A stretch of DNA of 64,000 nt, taken from the NCBI RefSeq assembly GCF_014332695.1, contig NZ_MBUA01000001.1:434001-498000 (forward strand). Reading direction: 5' to 3'. The position numbers were made by a program, and so were the translations under genes. The notes beneath the pieces were generated by a model. The model was not told the DNA's origin and made no database searches. It was given only the letters and a program-made list of their open reading frames with translations. Origin of the DNA: Flavihumibacter stibioxidans (GTDB lineage: Bacteria > Bacteroidota > Bacteroidia > Chitinophagales > Chitinophagaceae). This document shows positions 33,005-41,700 of this stretch, piece by piece (position 1 is the stretch's first letter; every line of letters begins with the position of its first letter).

Positions 33005-34624
33005 ATGAACAGGAGAAATTTTTTACGCAATGGTTCCCTTGCAGGACTTTCCTTAACTGCGATTTCAATAGTAGCTTGCAAAAGCGAAAATCCCGCCGAA
33101 GAAAAAGCCAAATCTGCCACGGGAGATGATTTCAGCCTGAATGAAACAACTATCGATGAGTTGCAGCAAAAGATGCAATCCGGCGCATTGAGTTCCCAAT
33201 CCATTACCCGGTTATACCTGGACCGCATCAAAGATATTGACCAGTCTGGTCCGTCACTGAACTCCGTCATAGAAGTTAATCCCGACGCCCTCACCATCGC
33301 CGCAGCCATGGACGAAGAAAGAAAAAACGGGAAGCTGCGCGGCCCGATGCATGGCATCCCTGTACTGATAAAGGACAATATTGATACTGCAGATAAAATG
33401 CAGACAACTGCCGGAGCCCTTTCACTTGCAGGAAATATCGCAACTAAGGATGCATTTATAGTTCGAAAACTTCGTGAAGCCGGTGCAGTCATCCTTGGTA
33501 AAACCAACCTGTCTGAATGGGCCAATTTCAGGTCCTCAGCATCCTGTTCGGGCTGGAGCAGCCGGGGTAGCCAGACAAAAAGTCCCTACCTGCTGACACA
33601 TAACCCCTGTGGTTCCAGTTCGGGTTCAGGTGTGGCCACTGCTGCCAATCTTTGTGTGGTGGCTGTTGGAACCGAAACCGACGGGTCAGTGGTTTGTCCT
33701 TCTGCCACCTGCGCCCTGGTGGGAATCAAACCCACTGTCGGACTGATCAGCCGTTCGGGTATCATCCCCATATCACATACACAGGATACTGCCGGCCCTA
33801 TGGCCAGGACCGTACGGGATGCTGCCATACTGCTGGGCGCTCTTACTGGCATTGACACAGAAGATGCCATTACCAAAAACAGTGAAGGAAAATCATCCAC
33901 GGACTATACCAGGTGGCTGGATGCAAATGCACTGAAAGGCAAAAGGATCGGTTTTGAAAAAAAGCCGCAGGGAGATAACCATCACCTGCATGCGCTGCTG
34001 GCAAAAACAAAGGAACTGCTGAAACAACAGGGTGCGGAGATCATCGAGATCGAATACCTGCATAAGATTGATGATCTCGGCAAACATGAATACAATGTTC
34101 TCAAGTATGAATTCAAGGATGGCGTGAATAAATACCTGGCCAAAGCCAATGCCAAAGTAAAATCACTGAAGGAAGTAATTGAGTTCAATAAGACTAATGA
34201 GGACAAGGCTATGCCTTATTTCAAACAGGATACCCTGGAAGCCTGTGAAAAACTTGGCGGACTTGACAGCAAGGAATACATTGAAGCCCTGGAAGCCAGT
34301 CACAGCGGATCTAAAAAGATCCTGGATGAAGTAATAAAAACAAACCGGCTGGATGCCATCAGCGGCATCACCATGGGACCTTCCTGCAGCATCGACCTGT
34401 GGTATGGAGACCGCTGGGGAAATGTATTTCTGACCACGCCTGCGGCCATATCGGGATACCCCCATATCACTGTACCTGCCGGAACAGTATATGACCTTCC
34501 GGTGGGCATATCCTTTTATGGCAGCCCCTATTCTGAACCAACCCTCATCGGCATTGGCTATGCCTTTGAACAGGCCGCCAAAGCAAGGATAAAGCCAGCC
34601 TTCAAACCCGTTTTTGAAGCATAA
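33005..34624 (+). CDS. Amidase (amidase-signature family), lipoprotein/Tat signal
   Basis: A 539-residue enzyme with an RRNFLRNGSLAG signal ending in a lipobox (SIVAC). The amidase signature triad is visible: Lys in VLIKDNID, Ser in NPCGSSSGSG, and the nucleophile Ser in GTETDGSVV. It hydrolyses amides, possibly peptide or aryl amides, in the periplasm or on the cell surface. The C-terminal DRWGNVFLTTPAAISGYP is family-typical. It is followed after 23 bases by the P-type ATPase gene. Confidence 0.92.
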   Translation: MNRRNFLRNGSLAGLSLTAISIVACKSENPAEEKAKSATGDDFSLNETTIDELQQKMQSGALSSQSITRLYLDRIKDIDQSGPSLNSVIEVNPDALTIAAAMDEERKNGKLRGPMHGIPVLIKDNIDTADKMQTTAGALSLAGNIATKDAFIVRKLREAGAVILGKTNLSEWANFRSSASCSGWSSRGSQTKSPYLLTHNPCGSSSGSGVATAANLCVVAVGTETDGSVVCPSATCALVGIKPTVGLISRSGIIPISHTQDTAGPMARTVRDAAILLGALTGIDTEDAITKNSEGKSSTDYTRWLDANALKGKRIGFEKKPQGDNHHLHALLAKTKELLKQQGAEIIEIEYLHKIDDLGKHEYNVLKYEFKDGVNKYLAKANAKVKSLKEVIEFNKTNEDKAMPYFKQDTLEACEKLGGLDSKEYIEALEASHSGSKKILDEVIKTNRLDAISGITMGPSCSIDLWYGDRWGNVFLTTPAAISGYPHITVPAGTVYDLPVGISFYGSPYSEPTLIGIGYAFEQAAKARIKPAFKPVFEA

Positions 34625-34647
34625 TAATTAAATCAGCAGCATTCATC

Positions 34648-37140
34648 ATGGAAGGCTTTTCAGGATTAACAGACCAGGAGGTATTGGAATCGAGGGAAAA
34701 GTATGGTTCCAATATTATCGCAGGGAAAAAGGAAAATCCAGTCGTAAGGGCCATCTCTGACCTTGCGAAAGAACCCATGGTATTATTATTAATGGCTGCG
34801 GCAGCCATATATTTTATCAGCGGTGATACTGGTGAAGGTATTTTTATGGCGGTTTCCATCGTGCTGGTATCGGGTATTTCCTTATACCAGGATGCCCGTA
34901 GCCGCAATGCCCTGGCTGCCCTGAAGTCGCTTACCCAACCTGAAGCAACCGTAATCAGGAACGGTATAACCAGCACCATCAAAATGGAAGAACTTGTGGT
35001 GGGTGATATCATGCTGGTGGAAGAAGGACGGACGGTTCCAGCTGATGGCATTATTGCAAAGGCCAATGACTTCAGCCTTAATGAATCAATCCTGACTGGT
35101 GAATCTTTCACCATCAGCAAAAACGAAAGCACAGAAGACAACCAGGTTTATCAGGGAACTTCCGTTACAGGCGGACTGGCCATCTGCAGGGTGTCTGCAG
35201 TCGGAAGCGGTACCCGTTTGGGCAAAATTGGCATCAGTCTGGAAACCATTGAAGAGGAGAAAACACCGCTCCAGATCCAGATCCACAATTTTGTCAGGAA
35301 GATGGCCCTTTTGGGAATATTGATCTTTATCATTGTATGGGCCATCAATTTCAGCCGCTCCCATGACTGGCTTGACAGCTTCCTGAAAGCACTTACATTG
35401 GCGATGAGCATATTGCCGGAGGAAATTCCGGTGGCATTCACCACCTTCATGGCATTGGGTGCATGGCGCCTCCTGAAGCAGGGCGTTATTGTAAAACAGA
35501 CAACAACAGTGGAAGCACTGGGGTCCGCGTCTGTCATTTGCACAGATAAAACCGGCACCCTCACCCAAAACAAAATGAGCCTGGTGAGCCTGTATGTATT
35601 TGCAGGAAATAAAATCTGTGGTCCGGCGGAAATGGATGGTGCCCGCGAAAAAGAACTGATCCGGCTGGGCATGTGGGCCAGTGAGCCCATTCCCTATGAT
35701 CCTATGGAACAGTCCCTGCATGAAATATATGGCAGGCAGGCAGCAGAGGACGAAAGGCCCGGATTCAAAATGATTCACGAATATCCGCTGGATGGCCGTC
35801 CGCCCATGATGACACATATCTTTGAAAACGGGAAGGGGCAGCGGATTATTGCTACCAAAGGTGCGCCGGAAGCGATCCTTGCAGTTTCAATGTTAAGCGA
35901 TGAAGATAAAATTACCATTGCGGATTCCTTCAGGGCTCTTGCCGGAAAAGGTTACCGGGTATTGGGAGTAGCCGAATCAGATTATAGTGGAAATGATTTT
36001 CCTGAAGCGCAACAGTCATTCCGCTTTCAATTCAAAGGACTTCTGGCATTTTATGATCCGCCGAAACCAAATATTGAACAGGTCCTGAACTCATTTCACG
36101 AGGCAGGCATCAATGTAAAAATTGTAACTGGCGACAACGCACTTACTACGTCTACGCTTGCCCGTCAGATCGGTTTCAGGGATGGCAGCAAAGTGATGGA
36201 TGGTGAAAACCTTATCCATACCGATCCTGCTGCGCTGGAATCTGCCGTTGACCACACCAATATTTTCACCCGGATGTTCCCCGAGGCAAAAATGGCCATT
36301 ATCAATGCACTCAAGGCAAAAGGGCATGTTGTGGCCATGACCGGAGACGGCGTTAATGATGGTCCCGCCCTGAAGGCTTCACATATCGGCATTGCCATGG
36401 GATACAAGGGATCCGAAATAGCCAAAAAGGCGGCATCGCTTGTCCTTACGGATGATGACCTCGGCAAAATGGTCACTGCCATTGCCATGGGCAGGAGGAT
36501 CTACACCAACCTGAAAAAAGCTATCCGCTATATCATCTCCATTCATATCCCGATTATCCTTACGGTATTCATTCCACTGGCAGCAGGCTGGATATATCCC
36601 AATATTTTCACACCGGTGCATGTCATTTTCCTGGAACTGATTATGGGGCCAACCTGTTCCATTATCTATGAAAATGAACCCATGGAAAAAAATATCATGA
36701 AGCAGGCGCCCAGGCCATTCACAACAACTTTTTTTAACTGGAAAGAACTGAACACCAGCATCATCCAGGGCCTGGCAATTACCGCCGGAACAATGTTCAC
36801 CTACCTATATTCGGTGCAGCAGGGCGCAACAGAAGATATAACCCGCACCATGGTATTCCTGGCGCTGATCACTGCCAATATATTCCTGACACTGGTAAAC
36901 CGTTCCTTTTATTATTCCATTTTCACTACCGCGAAATACCGGAACAACCTCGTATTACTGATCATTGGCAGCACCATCCTGCTGACATTATTGATGCTGG
37001 TAATACCTGCCGTGACCAGTTTCTTCGGCTTTGCACCTTTAACCGGTTTGCAGGCATTGGCAAGCTGCCTGGCGGGCAGCATATCCGTACTCTGGTTCGA
37101 GATCGTTAAATGGATAATCCGCATCAAAAACCCTGAATAA
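34648..37140 (+). CDS. Cation-translocating P-type ATPase, P2-like, substrate unknown
   Basis: An 830-residue ion pump. It has the actuator TGES (150-153), the phosphorylation motif DKTGTLT (Asp300), KGAPEA in the nucleotide domain, MTGDGVNDGPALK in the hinge, and about ten helices. The fourth helix has PEEIP (257-261) where Ca2+ pumps have PEGLP. The sixth helix reads FLELIMGPTCSIIYENEP, without the NxxTD of SERCA-type pumps, so calcium cannot be assumed. It is of the SERCA/PMA general layout, without an N-terminal metal-binding domain. It lies between the amidase gene and a GNAT gene in a probable operon. Confidence 0.9.
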   Translation: MEGFSGLTDQEVLESREKYGSNIIAGKKENPVVRAISDLAKEPMVLLLMAAAAIYFISGDTGEGIFMAVSIVLVSGISLYQDARSRNALAALKSLTQPEATVIRNGITSTIKMEELVVGDIMLVEEGRTVPADGIIAKANDFSLNESILTGESFTISKNESTEDNQVYQGTSVTGGLAICRVSAVGSGTRLGKIGISLETIEEEKTPLQIQIHNFVRKMALLGILIFIIVWAINFSRSHDWLDSFLKALTLAMSILPEEIPVAFTTFMALGAWRLLKQGVIVKQTTTVEALGSASVICTDKTGTLTQNKMSLVSLYVFAGNKICGPAEMDGAREKELIRLGMWASEPIPYDPMEQSLHEIYGRQAAEDERPGFKMIHEYPLDGRPPMMTHIFENGKGQRIIATKGAPEAILAVSMLSDEDKITIADSFRALAGKGYRVLGVAESDYSGNDFPEAQQSFRFQFKGLLAFYDPPKPNIEQVLNSFHEAGINVKIVTGDNALTTSTLARQIGFRDGSKVMDGENLIHTDPAALESAVDHTNIFTRMFPEAKMAIINALKAKGHVVAMTGDGVNDGPALKASHIGIAMGYKGSEIAKKAASLVLTDDDLGKMVTAIAMGRRIYTNLKKAIRYIISIHIPIILTVFIPLAAGWIYPNIFTPVHVIFLELIMGPTCSIIYENEPMEKNIMKQAPRPFTTTFFNWKELNTSIIQGLAITAGTMFTYLYSVQQGATEDITRTMVFLALITANIFLTLVNRSFYYSIFTTAKYRNNLVLLIIGSTILLTLLMLVIPAVTSFFGFAPLTGLQALASCLAGSISVLWFEIVKWIIRIKNPE

Positions 37141-37151
37141 ATCCTCCCGGT

Positions 37152-37670
37152 ATGAATCAATCATTTGACACAGTGCGGATGGCCATCAGGAAATACCGGC
37201 CGGAAGATATCTCACTGCTTCAGCAATGGATCACTGATCCTGAACTCATGTTCACTGTTGCTGGTCCGGGCTGGAACTACCCGATCACCACCGCCCAGAT
37301 AGAAGCGCACCAGCAACAATACCCATCCAAACAATTGTATATCGGCGAAGCAGACGGCATGCCGGTTGCGATGGGCGAAATCATTGTAAATGAAGAGCAC
37401 GCTCCGAGGCTTGGACGCCTGCTGGTGGGGGATCAAAACAAAAGGGGACTTGGCATCGGGGAAAAATTCATCCGTGAACTGATGTCTGAATGTATACGGT
37501 TATACCACCCCGATAGCATCTGTCTCTTTGTACTGGAAACAAATCTATCCGCCATCAGACTGTATAAAAAAATCGGATTCAGCTTTACCGGTGATCACAT
37601 CCCTGATATGATCCGGGAAGGTGAACCGCGGAAGGTGCTGAAAATGATTCTCAACTGCGGGGAGAAATGA
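37152..37670 (+). CDS. GNAT N-acetyltransferase
   Basis: A 172-residue acetyltransferase with the acetyl-CoA-binding region GRLLVGDQNKRGLGIGEKFI (Q/RxxGxG/A) and a C-terminal LFVLETNLSAIRLYKKIGFSFTG. It begins 12 bases after the ATPase stop, so it is probably co-transcribed. The substrate is unknown. Confidence 0.9.
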   Translation: MNQSFDTVRMAIRKYRPEDISLLQQWITDPELMFTVAGPGWNYPITTAQIEAHQQQYPSKQLYIGEADGMPVAMGEIIVNEEHAPRLGRLLVGDQNKRGLGIGEKFIRELMSECIRLYHPDSICLFVLETNLSAIRLYKKIGFSFTGDHIPDMIREGEPRKVLKMILNCGEK

Positions 37671-37695
37671 TTATATTGAATATAAAACTTTATCC

Positions 37696-38250
37696 ATGCC
37701 GGTATCACTGATTGTCCTACTGATAATTGTATTGCTGATCATTATCCTGGTCGTACTGTACAACCGCCTGACCAAACAACGGATATTGGTAAAAGAAGGC
37801 TGGAGCGGAATCGGAACTTTCCTTCAACAAAGGAATGACCTTATCCCCAACCTGGTGGAAACTGTAAAAGGATATGCCCTTCATGAAAGCAGTACACTGG
37901 CAGAAGTGATCAAATGGCGCAATAAAAGCATCGCGGCGGGAACCCCGGCAGAAAAGATGGAAGCCGGCAATGGCATGAACAGAGCCCTCGTTGATTTTTT
38001 TGCACTGGCAGAACAATATCCCGACCTCAAGGCCAACCAGAATTTCCTCAGCCTGCAGACTGACCTGAAAGAAATGGAAACAAAAATCAACCAGAGTCGC
38101 CGTTATTACAACGCTACTGTTCGCAATTATAACCAATCAGTGGCGACATTTCCCGGCAACCTTGTGGCGGGTTTGTTTGGATTCCGAGAAGAATCATTCC
38201 TGCAGGAAGACAACGCTGCCCGGGAAGTACCCAAGGTATCTTTCAAATAA
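37696..38250 (+). CDS. LemA family protein
   Basis: A 184-residue protein with an N-terminal membrane helix (residues 4-24) and the helical LemA domain: YNRLTKQRILVKEGWSGIGTFLQQRNDLIPNLVETVKGYA, then SLQTDLKEMETKINQSRRYYNATVRNYNQSVATFPGNL. The family is a membrane-anchored helical bundle of unsettled function, often encoded beside a DUF2207 protein, as here. The DUF2207 start is four bases after the lemA stop. Confidence 0.93.
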   Translation: MPVSLIVLLIIVLLIIILVVLYNRLTKQRILVKEGWSGIGTFLQQRNDLIPNLVETVKGYALHESSTLAEVIKWRNKSIAAGTPAEKMEAGNGMNRALVDFFALAEQYPDLKANQNFLSLQTDLKEMETKINQSRRYYNATVRNYNQSVATFPGNLVAGLFGFREESFLQEDNAAREVPKVSFK

Positions 38251-38254
38251 TCAT

Positions 38255-40411
38255 ATGTGGTGTAAATCCATATTCCATCGGGGCCGGTCCGTTTTCCTGT
38301 TGTTATTACTCCTTGCGGCAGTTAGTTATCAATCCGGTGCCCAGTCCTTTTATTTTGATGAAACCTCTGCCCGTTTCGTTGATGATGCGGTATTTGACAG
38401 CCTGATCCTTGAGAAAGCCATCCCCATCGCCAGGTCAAATGGTCTCACAGCGGAAGAATTCACATCAAAATATCCCGCGTACAGGGCCCGGTTTGCTGAT
38501 CTCCTGCTGGGCATGTTACAACACAGGTTCATGGAACTCAGGAAACTGTTTGAATACAATTTGCCCGTTCCTGGCTCTAACGCTGACCAACAAGCGAAAT
38601 CAAAATACATTGCTGAAATAAATAAGGCAATCGGCCGCGCACTCGAAAATCCGGCGGCGTTTTATCCGCTATTTGCCAGGGATGAAACTGACCGTATCCT
38701 GTCCTTCCATTCCGATATTGTCGTGCATCCGAATGGTCGCCTCGAAGTAACTGAACTGATTACCATTTACAATGGTGATGGCGGCAACGCCTCTTCCAAT
38801 GATGATATCAGGCGGGGTATAGTCCGGGATTTCCCGACCAAATACCTCGACAGTAACGGACTCTGGACAATAACCGGATTTGCCCTGAAAAAAATCTACC
38901 GGAACGACCAGGAGGAATCATACAAAACGCAAATGTTGGGCAATGGAACCCGTATCATGGCCGGCAGGGAAGACGTGTTCCTGGAGCCCGGCATCTACAG
39001 GTACAGGCTTGAATATGAAACCCGCAACCAGCTGATCTTTCATGGGGACAAGGATGAATTGTTCTGGAATGTAAATGGGAATGGATGGGTGTTTACTGCG
39101 GATAGTATATCCTGCAAAATCAGTTTTCCCGATAAGGCTAAACTGGTTGAATACAACTGTTATACCGGCAGCTATGGTGCTACAGATAAAAATTGCCGGG
39201 TAAAACAACTATCCGGCAACAGCATCCTATTTACCGGCACCAGGCGTTTTGAAGCTTATGAAGGGTTGACAGTGGCGGCGGCTATTGAAAAAGGCGTACT
39301 GGTGCCACCTTCATCTACCGGCAAATTCCTGAACCTGTTGCGGGCAAATTATATCATCCCCGTGCTGCTGCTGTTTACCGGCGGACTCTTTGCATTCTAC
39401 CTGCGGACCTGGTTCAGAAAAGGCAGAGATCCGGAGAAAGGGACCATTTTCGCACAATTTGAGCCTCCTGCCGGTTTATCGCCCGCAGATACCGGTTATA
39501 TCATCCAGCAGCAATATGGAACCCATTTGTTTGCAGCCAGCCTGGTAGACGCTGCTGTTCACAAGGAACTTGAAATTGAAGTCGTTAAAGGTAAAGGCTG
39601 GTTTGCCGGCACTGAATACAACTTTAACAGGCCGGGGGAAACAAAGGATAAACCTGTTCCGAAATCCGCGCAGTCTTTTGGGTTCGACCTGAACAGGATC
39701 TATGGCCAGTCAGCTGCCAAAGGGAAATACAACAGTACACTCAAAACCCTGAACAGCGAACTGGAAAACCATCTGAAAAGCAGGTTCCTGGTAAGGAAAG
39801 GAAAGTCTAACAGCTGGCACGGATTATTTACCCTCAACCGCGGTTATACATGGCCGGGGTTTCTGCTGATCGCTGTTGCCGTCATCCTAAGTTTTATTTT
39901 CATGATTACCGGCTTCACCATGCCATTGCTGATTTTCTCTCTGGTGATGGTTGCCCTGCTGATTGTTATTCAGGTGATATTCTTTAATATCATGAGGTCC
40001 TATACGGAGAAAGGCAGGGATATTGCCGACCACATTGAAGGCTTTAAAATGTACCTGGCAGAAACGGAACAGCCTGTTTACAACCAGCTGGCCCCTCCGC
40101 AAAAAACACTGGAACTTTTTGAAAAATACCTGCCTTATGCCATCGCTTTGGGTGTGGAGAACCAATGGGCAGAAAAATTTGACAGCATTATCCGGAACGC
40201 CATGGAAACCGGCTACCAGCCTGCCTACTTCAGTACACATGGCAGCTTTGGCACTAGTTTTACAATGAACGCTTTCAGCCAGGGGATATCGTCCGGACTG
40301 TCAGGAACCATCAGTTCAGCTTCAACACCTCCCAGCAGCAGCGGTGGCGGCAGCGGTGGTGGCGGATTCAGTGGTGGTGGTGGCGGCGGCGGCGGCGGTG
40401 GCGGCTGGTGA
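38255..40411 (+). CDS. DUF2207 membrane protein with poly-glycine tail
   Basis: A 718-residue protein with a signal peptide (about 1-27), an extracytoplasmic DUF2207 domain, a membrane helix near 365-385 (NYIIPVLLLFTGGLFAFYL), two closely spaced helices around 535-585, and a Ser/Gly tail ending in an almost pure run of Gly. It is the usual partner of LemA. The frame is open 31 codons upstream into lemA; the ATG at 38255 after the lemA stop gives the signal peptide and is chosen. The function is unknown. It converges on rluF. Confidence 0.9.
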   Translation: MWCKSIFHRGRSVFLLLLLLAAVSYQSGAQSFYFDETSARFVDDAVFDSLILEKAIPIARSNGLTAEEFTSKYPAYRARFADLLLGMLQHRFMELRKLFEYNLPVPGSNADQQAKSKYIAEINKAIGRALENPAAFYPLFARDETDRILSFHSDIVVHPNGRLEVTELITIYNGDGGNASSNDDIRRGIVRDFPTKYLDSNGLWTITGFALKKIYRNDQEESYKTQMLGNGTRIMAGREDVFLEPGIYRYRLEYETRNQLIFHGDKDELFWNVNGNGWVFTADSISCKISFPDKAKLVEYNCYTGSYGATDKNCRVKQLSGNSILFTGTRRFEAYEGLTVAAAIEKGVLVPPSSTGKFLNLLRANYIIPVLLLFTGGLFAFYLRTWFRKGRDPEKGTIFAQFEPPAGLSPADTGYIIQQQYGTHLFAASLVDAAVHKELEIEVVKGKGWFAGTEYNFNRPGETKDKPVPKSAQSFGFDLNRIYGQSAAKGKYNSTLKTLNSELENHLKSRFLVRKGKSNSWHGLFTLNRGYTWPGFLLIAVAVILSFIFMITGFTMPLLIFSLVMVALLIVIQVIFFNIMRSYTEKGRDIADHIEGFKMYLAETEQPVYNQLAPPQKTLELFEKYLPYAIALGVENQWAEKFDSIIRNAMETGYQPAYFSTHGSFGTSFTMNAFSQGISSGLSGTISSASTPPSSSGGGSGGGGFSGGGGGGGGGGGW

Positions 40412-40433
40412 TCACCGTTAGGTCAACACAAGG

Positions 40434-41642
40434 TCAGCGTTTCCTGCCTTTTTCCCTGAATGCTTTGTATTTGCCGATTTCCTTCTTTGCTTCGGGAGAT
40501 TTGCTATCTCCTTTTATTTCGGCAGCTTTACCCGGTTTGCCGGCAGGCTTACCTCCTGCAACAGATTTGGATTTGGAAGGGGATTTGGCTGCTCCCGGGG
40601 ATTTGGCTGTTGCGGCAGCTTTTACACCGGAAGATTTTTTTGCTCCGGATGAAAATTTCGTTCCCGCCGAAGATTTGGTTGAAGGGGAAGACTTGCCCCC
40701 CGTAGAGGACTTACTTACCACTGTAGACCTGGACCTTCCGGATGACCTGGATTTTTCGGATGACCTGGATTTTTCGGGCGCACCTGATTTTTCGGTCGTG
40801 CCCGGCTTTTCCCGGAATCTTGATTTATCCCTTGGCCCAGGCTCCCCGCGGGATTCGGTCTTTCCATGTGAGTTGGGTCTCGCTGCCAGCCTGGATTTTG
40901 CTTTTACCGGGGCCTTTTCCGCGACTCCCGATGAATCCTTCACCGATTCCATAAGCTGGCGTATTTCAGCATCGCTGAGATAACGCCACTTACCCAGCGG
41001 AAGTTTATCCAGTCGCACATTCATGATCCTTATCCGCTGCAGGCTTTCAACCGAATAACCCATGTATTCACACATACGCCTGATCTGTCGGTTAAGCCCC
41101 TGCGTTAGTATTATATTGAAACTCTGTCGACCGGTAACTTTTACCTTGCAGGGAAGTGTAACCGTGTCCAGCATGGGAATACCAGCTGCCATCTGCTCTG
41201 CAAAACCAGGGGCAATCGGTTTATTTACCCTGACGATATATTCTTTTTCATGAGCGTTTCCCGCACGCAGCAGTTTGTTTACAATATTCCCGTCGTTGGT
41301 GAGGAAAATCAAACCCTCAGAATCCTTATCCAGCCTGCCGATCGGGAAGATTCGCTTTGGGAAATTGATATAACTGATGATATTCCCTTTTATATGTTCC
41401 TCTGTAGTGGTGGTTATTCCCAGGGGTTTATTGAATACCAGGTAAACCGGTTTTTCCTTCTGCGAAGCCGTAATCAGGCTGCCATCAACCTCAACCTGGT
41501 CGCCTGGTTTAAAACGGTTTCCTAATTGTGCTGTTTTATTATTCAGCAGTACACGTCCCGCTTTGATGAGTTCATCCGCTTCCCTCCGGGAACAATAACC
41601 TGTATCACTGATAAACTTGTTTAAACTGATTGAATTGTCCAA
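40434..41642 (-). CDS. rluF: 23S rRNA pseudouridine synthase RluF-like, with low-complexity tail
   Basis: A 402-residue protein. Residues 1-60 are an S4 RNA-binding domain (SLNKFISDTGYCSRREADELI); 63-240 are a RsuA/RluF-type pseudouridine synthase with catalytic Asp105 in GRLDKDSEGL and LTQGLNRQIRRMCEYMGY. From about 245 a 150-residue Lys/Ser/Gly/Ala-rich basic tail follows, encoded by degenerate short repeats such as an 18-base unit at 40741-40776. RluF modifies U2604 in helix 80 of 23S rRNA; the exact target is inferred from E. coli. The tail may bind RNA nonspecifically. Confidence 0.88.
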   Translation of the reverse strand: MDNSISLNKFISDTGYCSRREADELIKAGRVLLNNKTAQLGNRFKPGDQVEVDGSLITASQKEKPVYLVFNKPLGITTTTEEHIKGNIISYINFPKRIFPIGRLDKDSEGLIFLTNDGNIVNKLLRAGNAHEKEYIVRVNKPIAPGFAEQMAAGIPMLDTVTLPCKVKVTGRQSFNIILTQGLNRQIRRMCEYMGYSVESLQRIRIMNVRLDKLPLGKWRYLSDAEIRQLMESVKDSSGVAEKAPVKAKSRLAARPNSHGKTESRGEPGPRDKSRFREKPGTTEKSGAPEKSRSSEKSRSSGRSRSTVVSKSSTGGKSSPSTKSSAGTKFSSGAKKSSGVKAAATAKSPGAAKSPSKSKSVAGGKPAGKPGKAAEIKGDSKSPEAKKEIGKYKAFREKGRKR

Positions 41643-41665
41643 TTGTAATGTTTAAAGATGAACCC

Positions 41666-41696
41666 TCCACCCGTCGGGTGGCACCCGACGGGTGGA
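41666..41696. repeat. Palindromic repeat, family A
   Basis: CACCCGTCGGGTG (41668-41680), one base, then CACCCGACGGGTG (41682-41694), with two more paired bases on each side. It lies between the rnr stop (41701) and the rluF start (41642), the only non-coding DNA there. It is identical in core to 27907-27933. Confidence 0.92.
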
Positions 41697-41700
41697 ATGC

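Noticed and set aside
38162-38254. 31-codon upstream extension of the DUF2207 gene
   Set aside because: It overlaps the lemA end in another frame; the ATG at 38255 gives a proper signal peptide.
40330-40411. Poly-glycine tail as a frameshift artefact
   Set aside because: A Ser/Gly-rich end is common in DUF2207 proteins and the frame ends at a normal stop before the convergent rluF gene.
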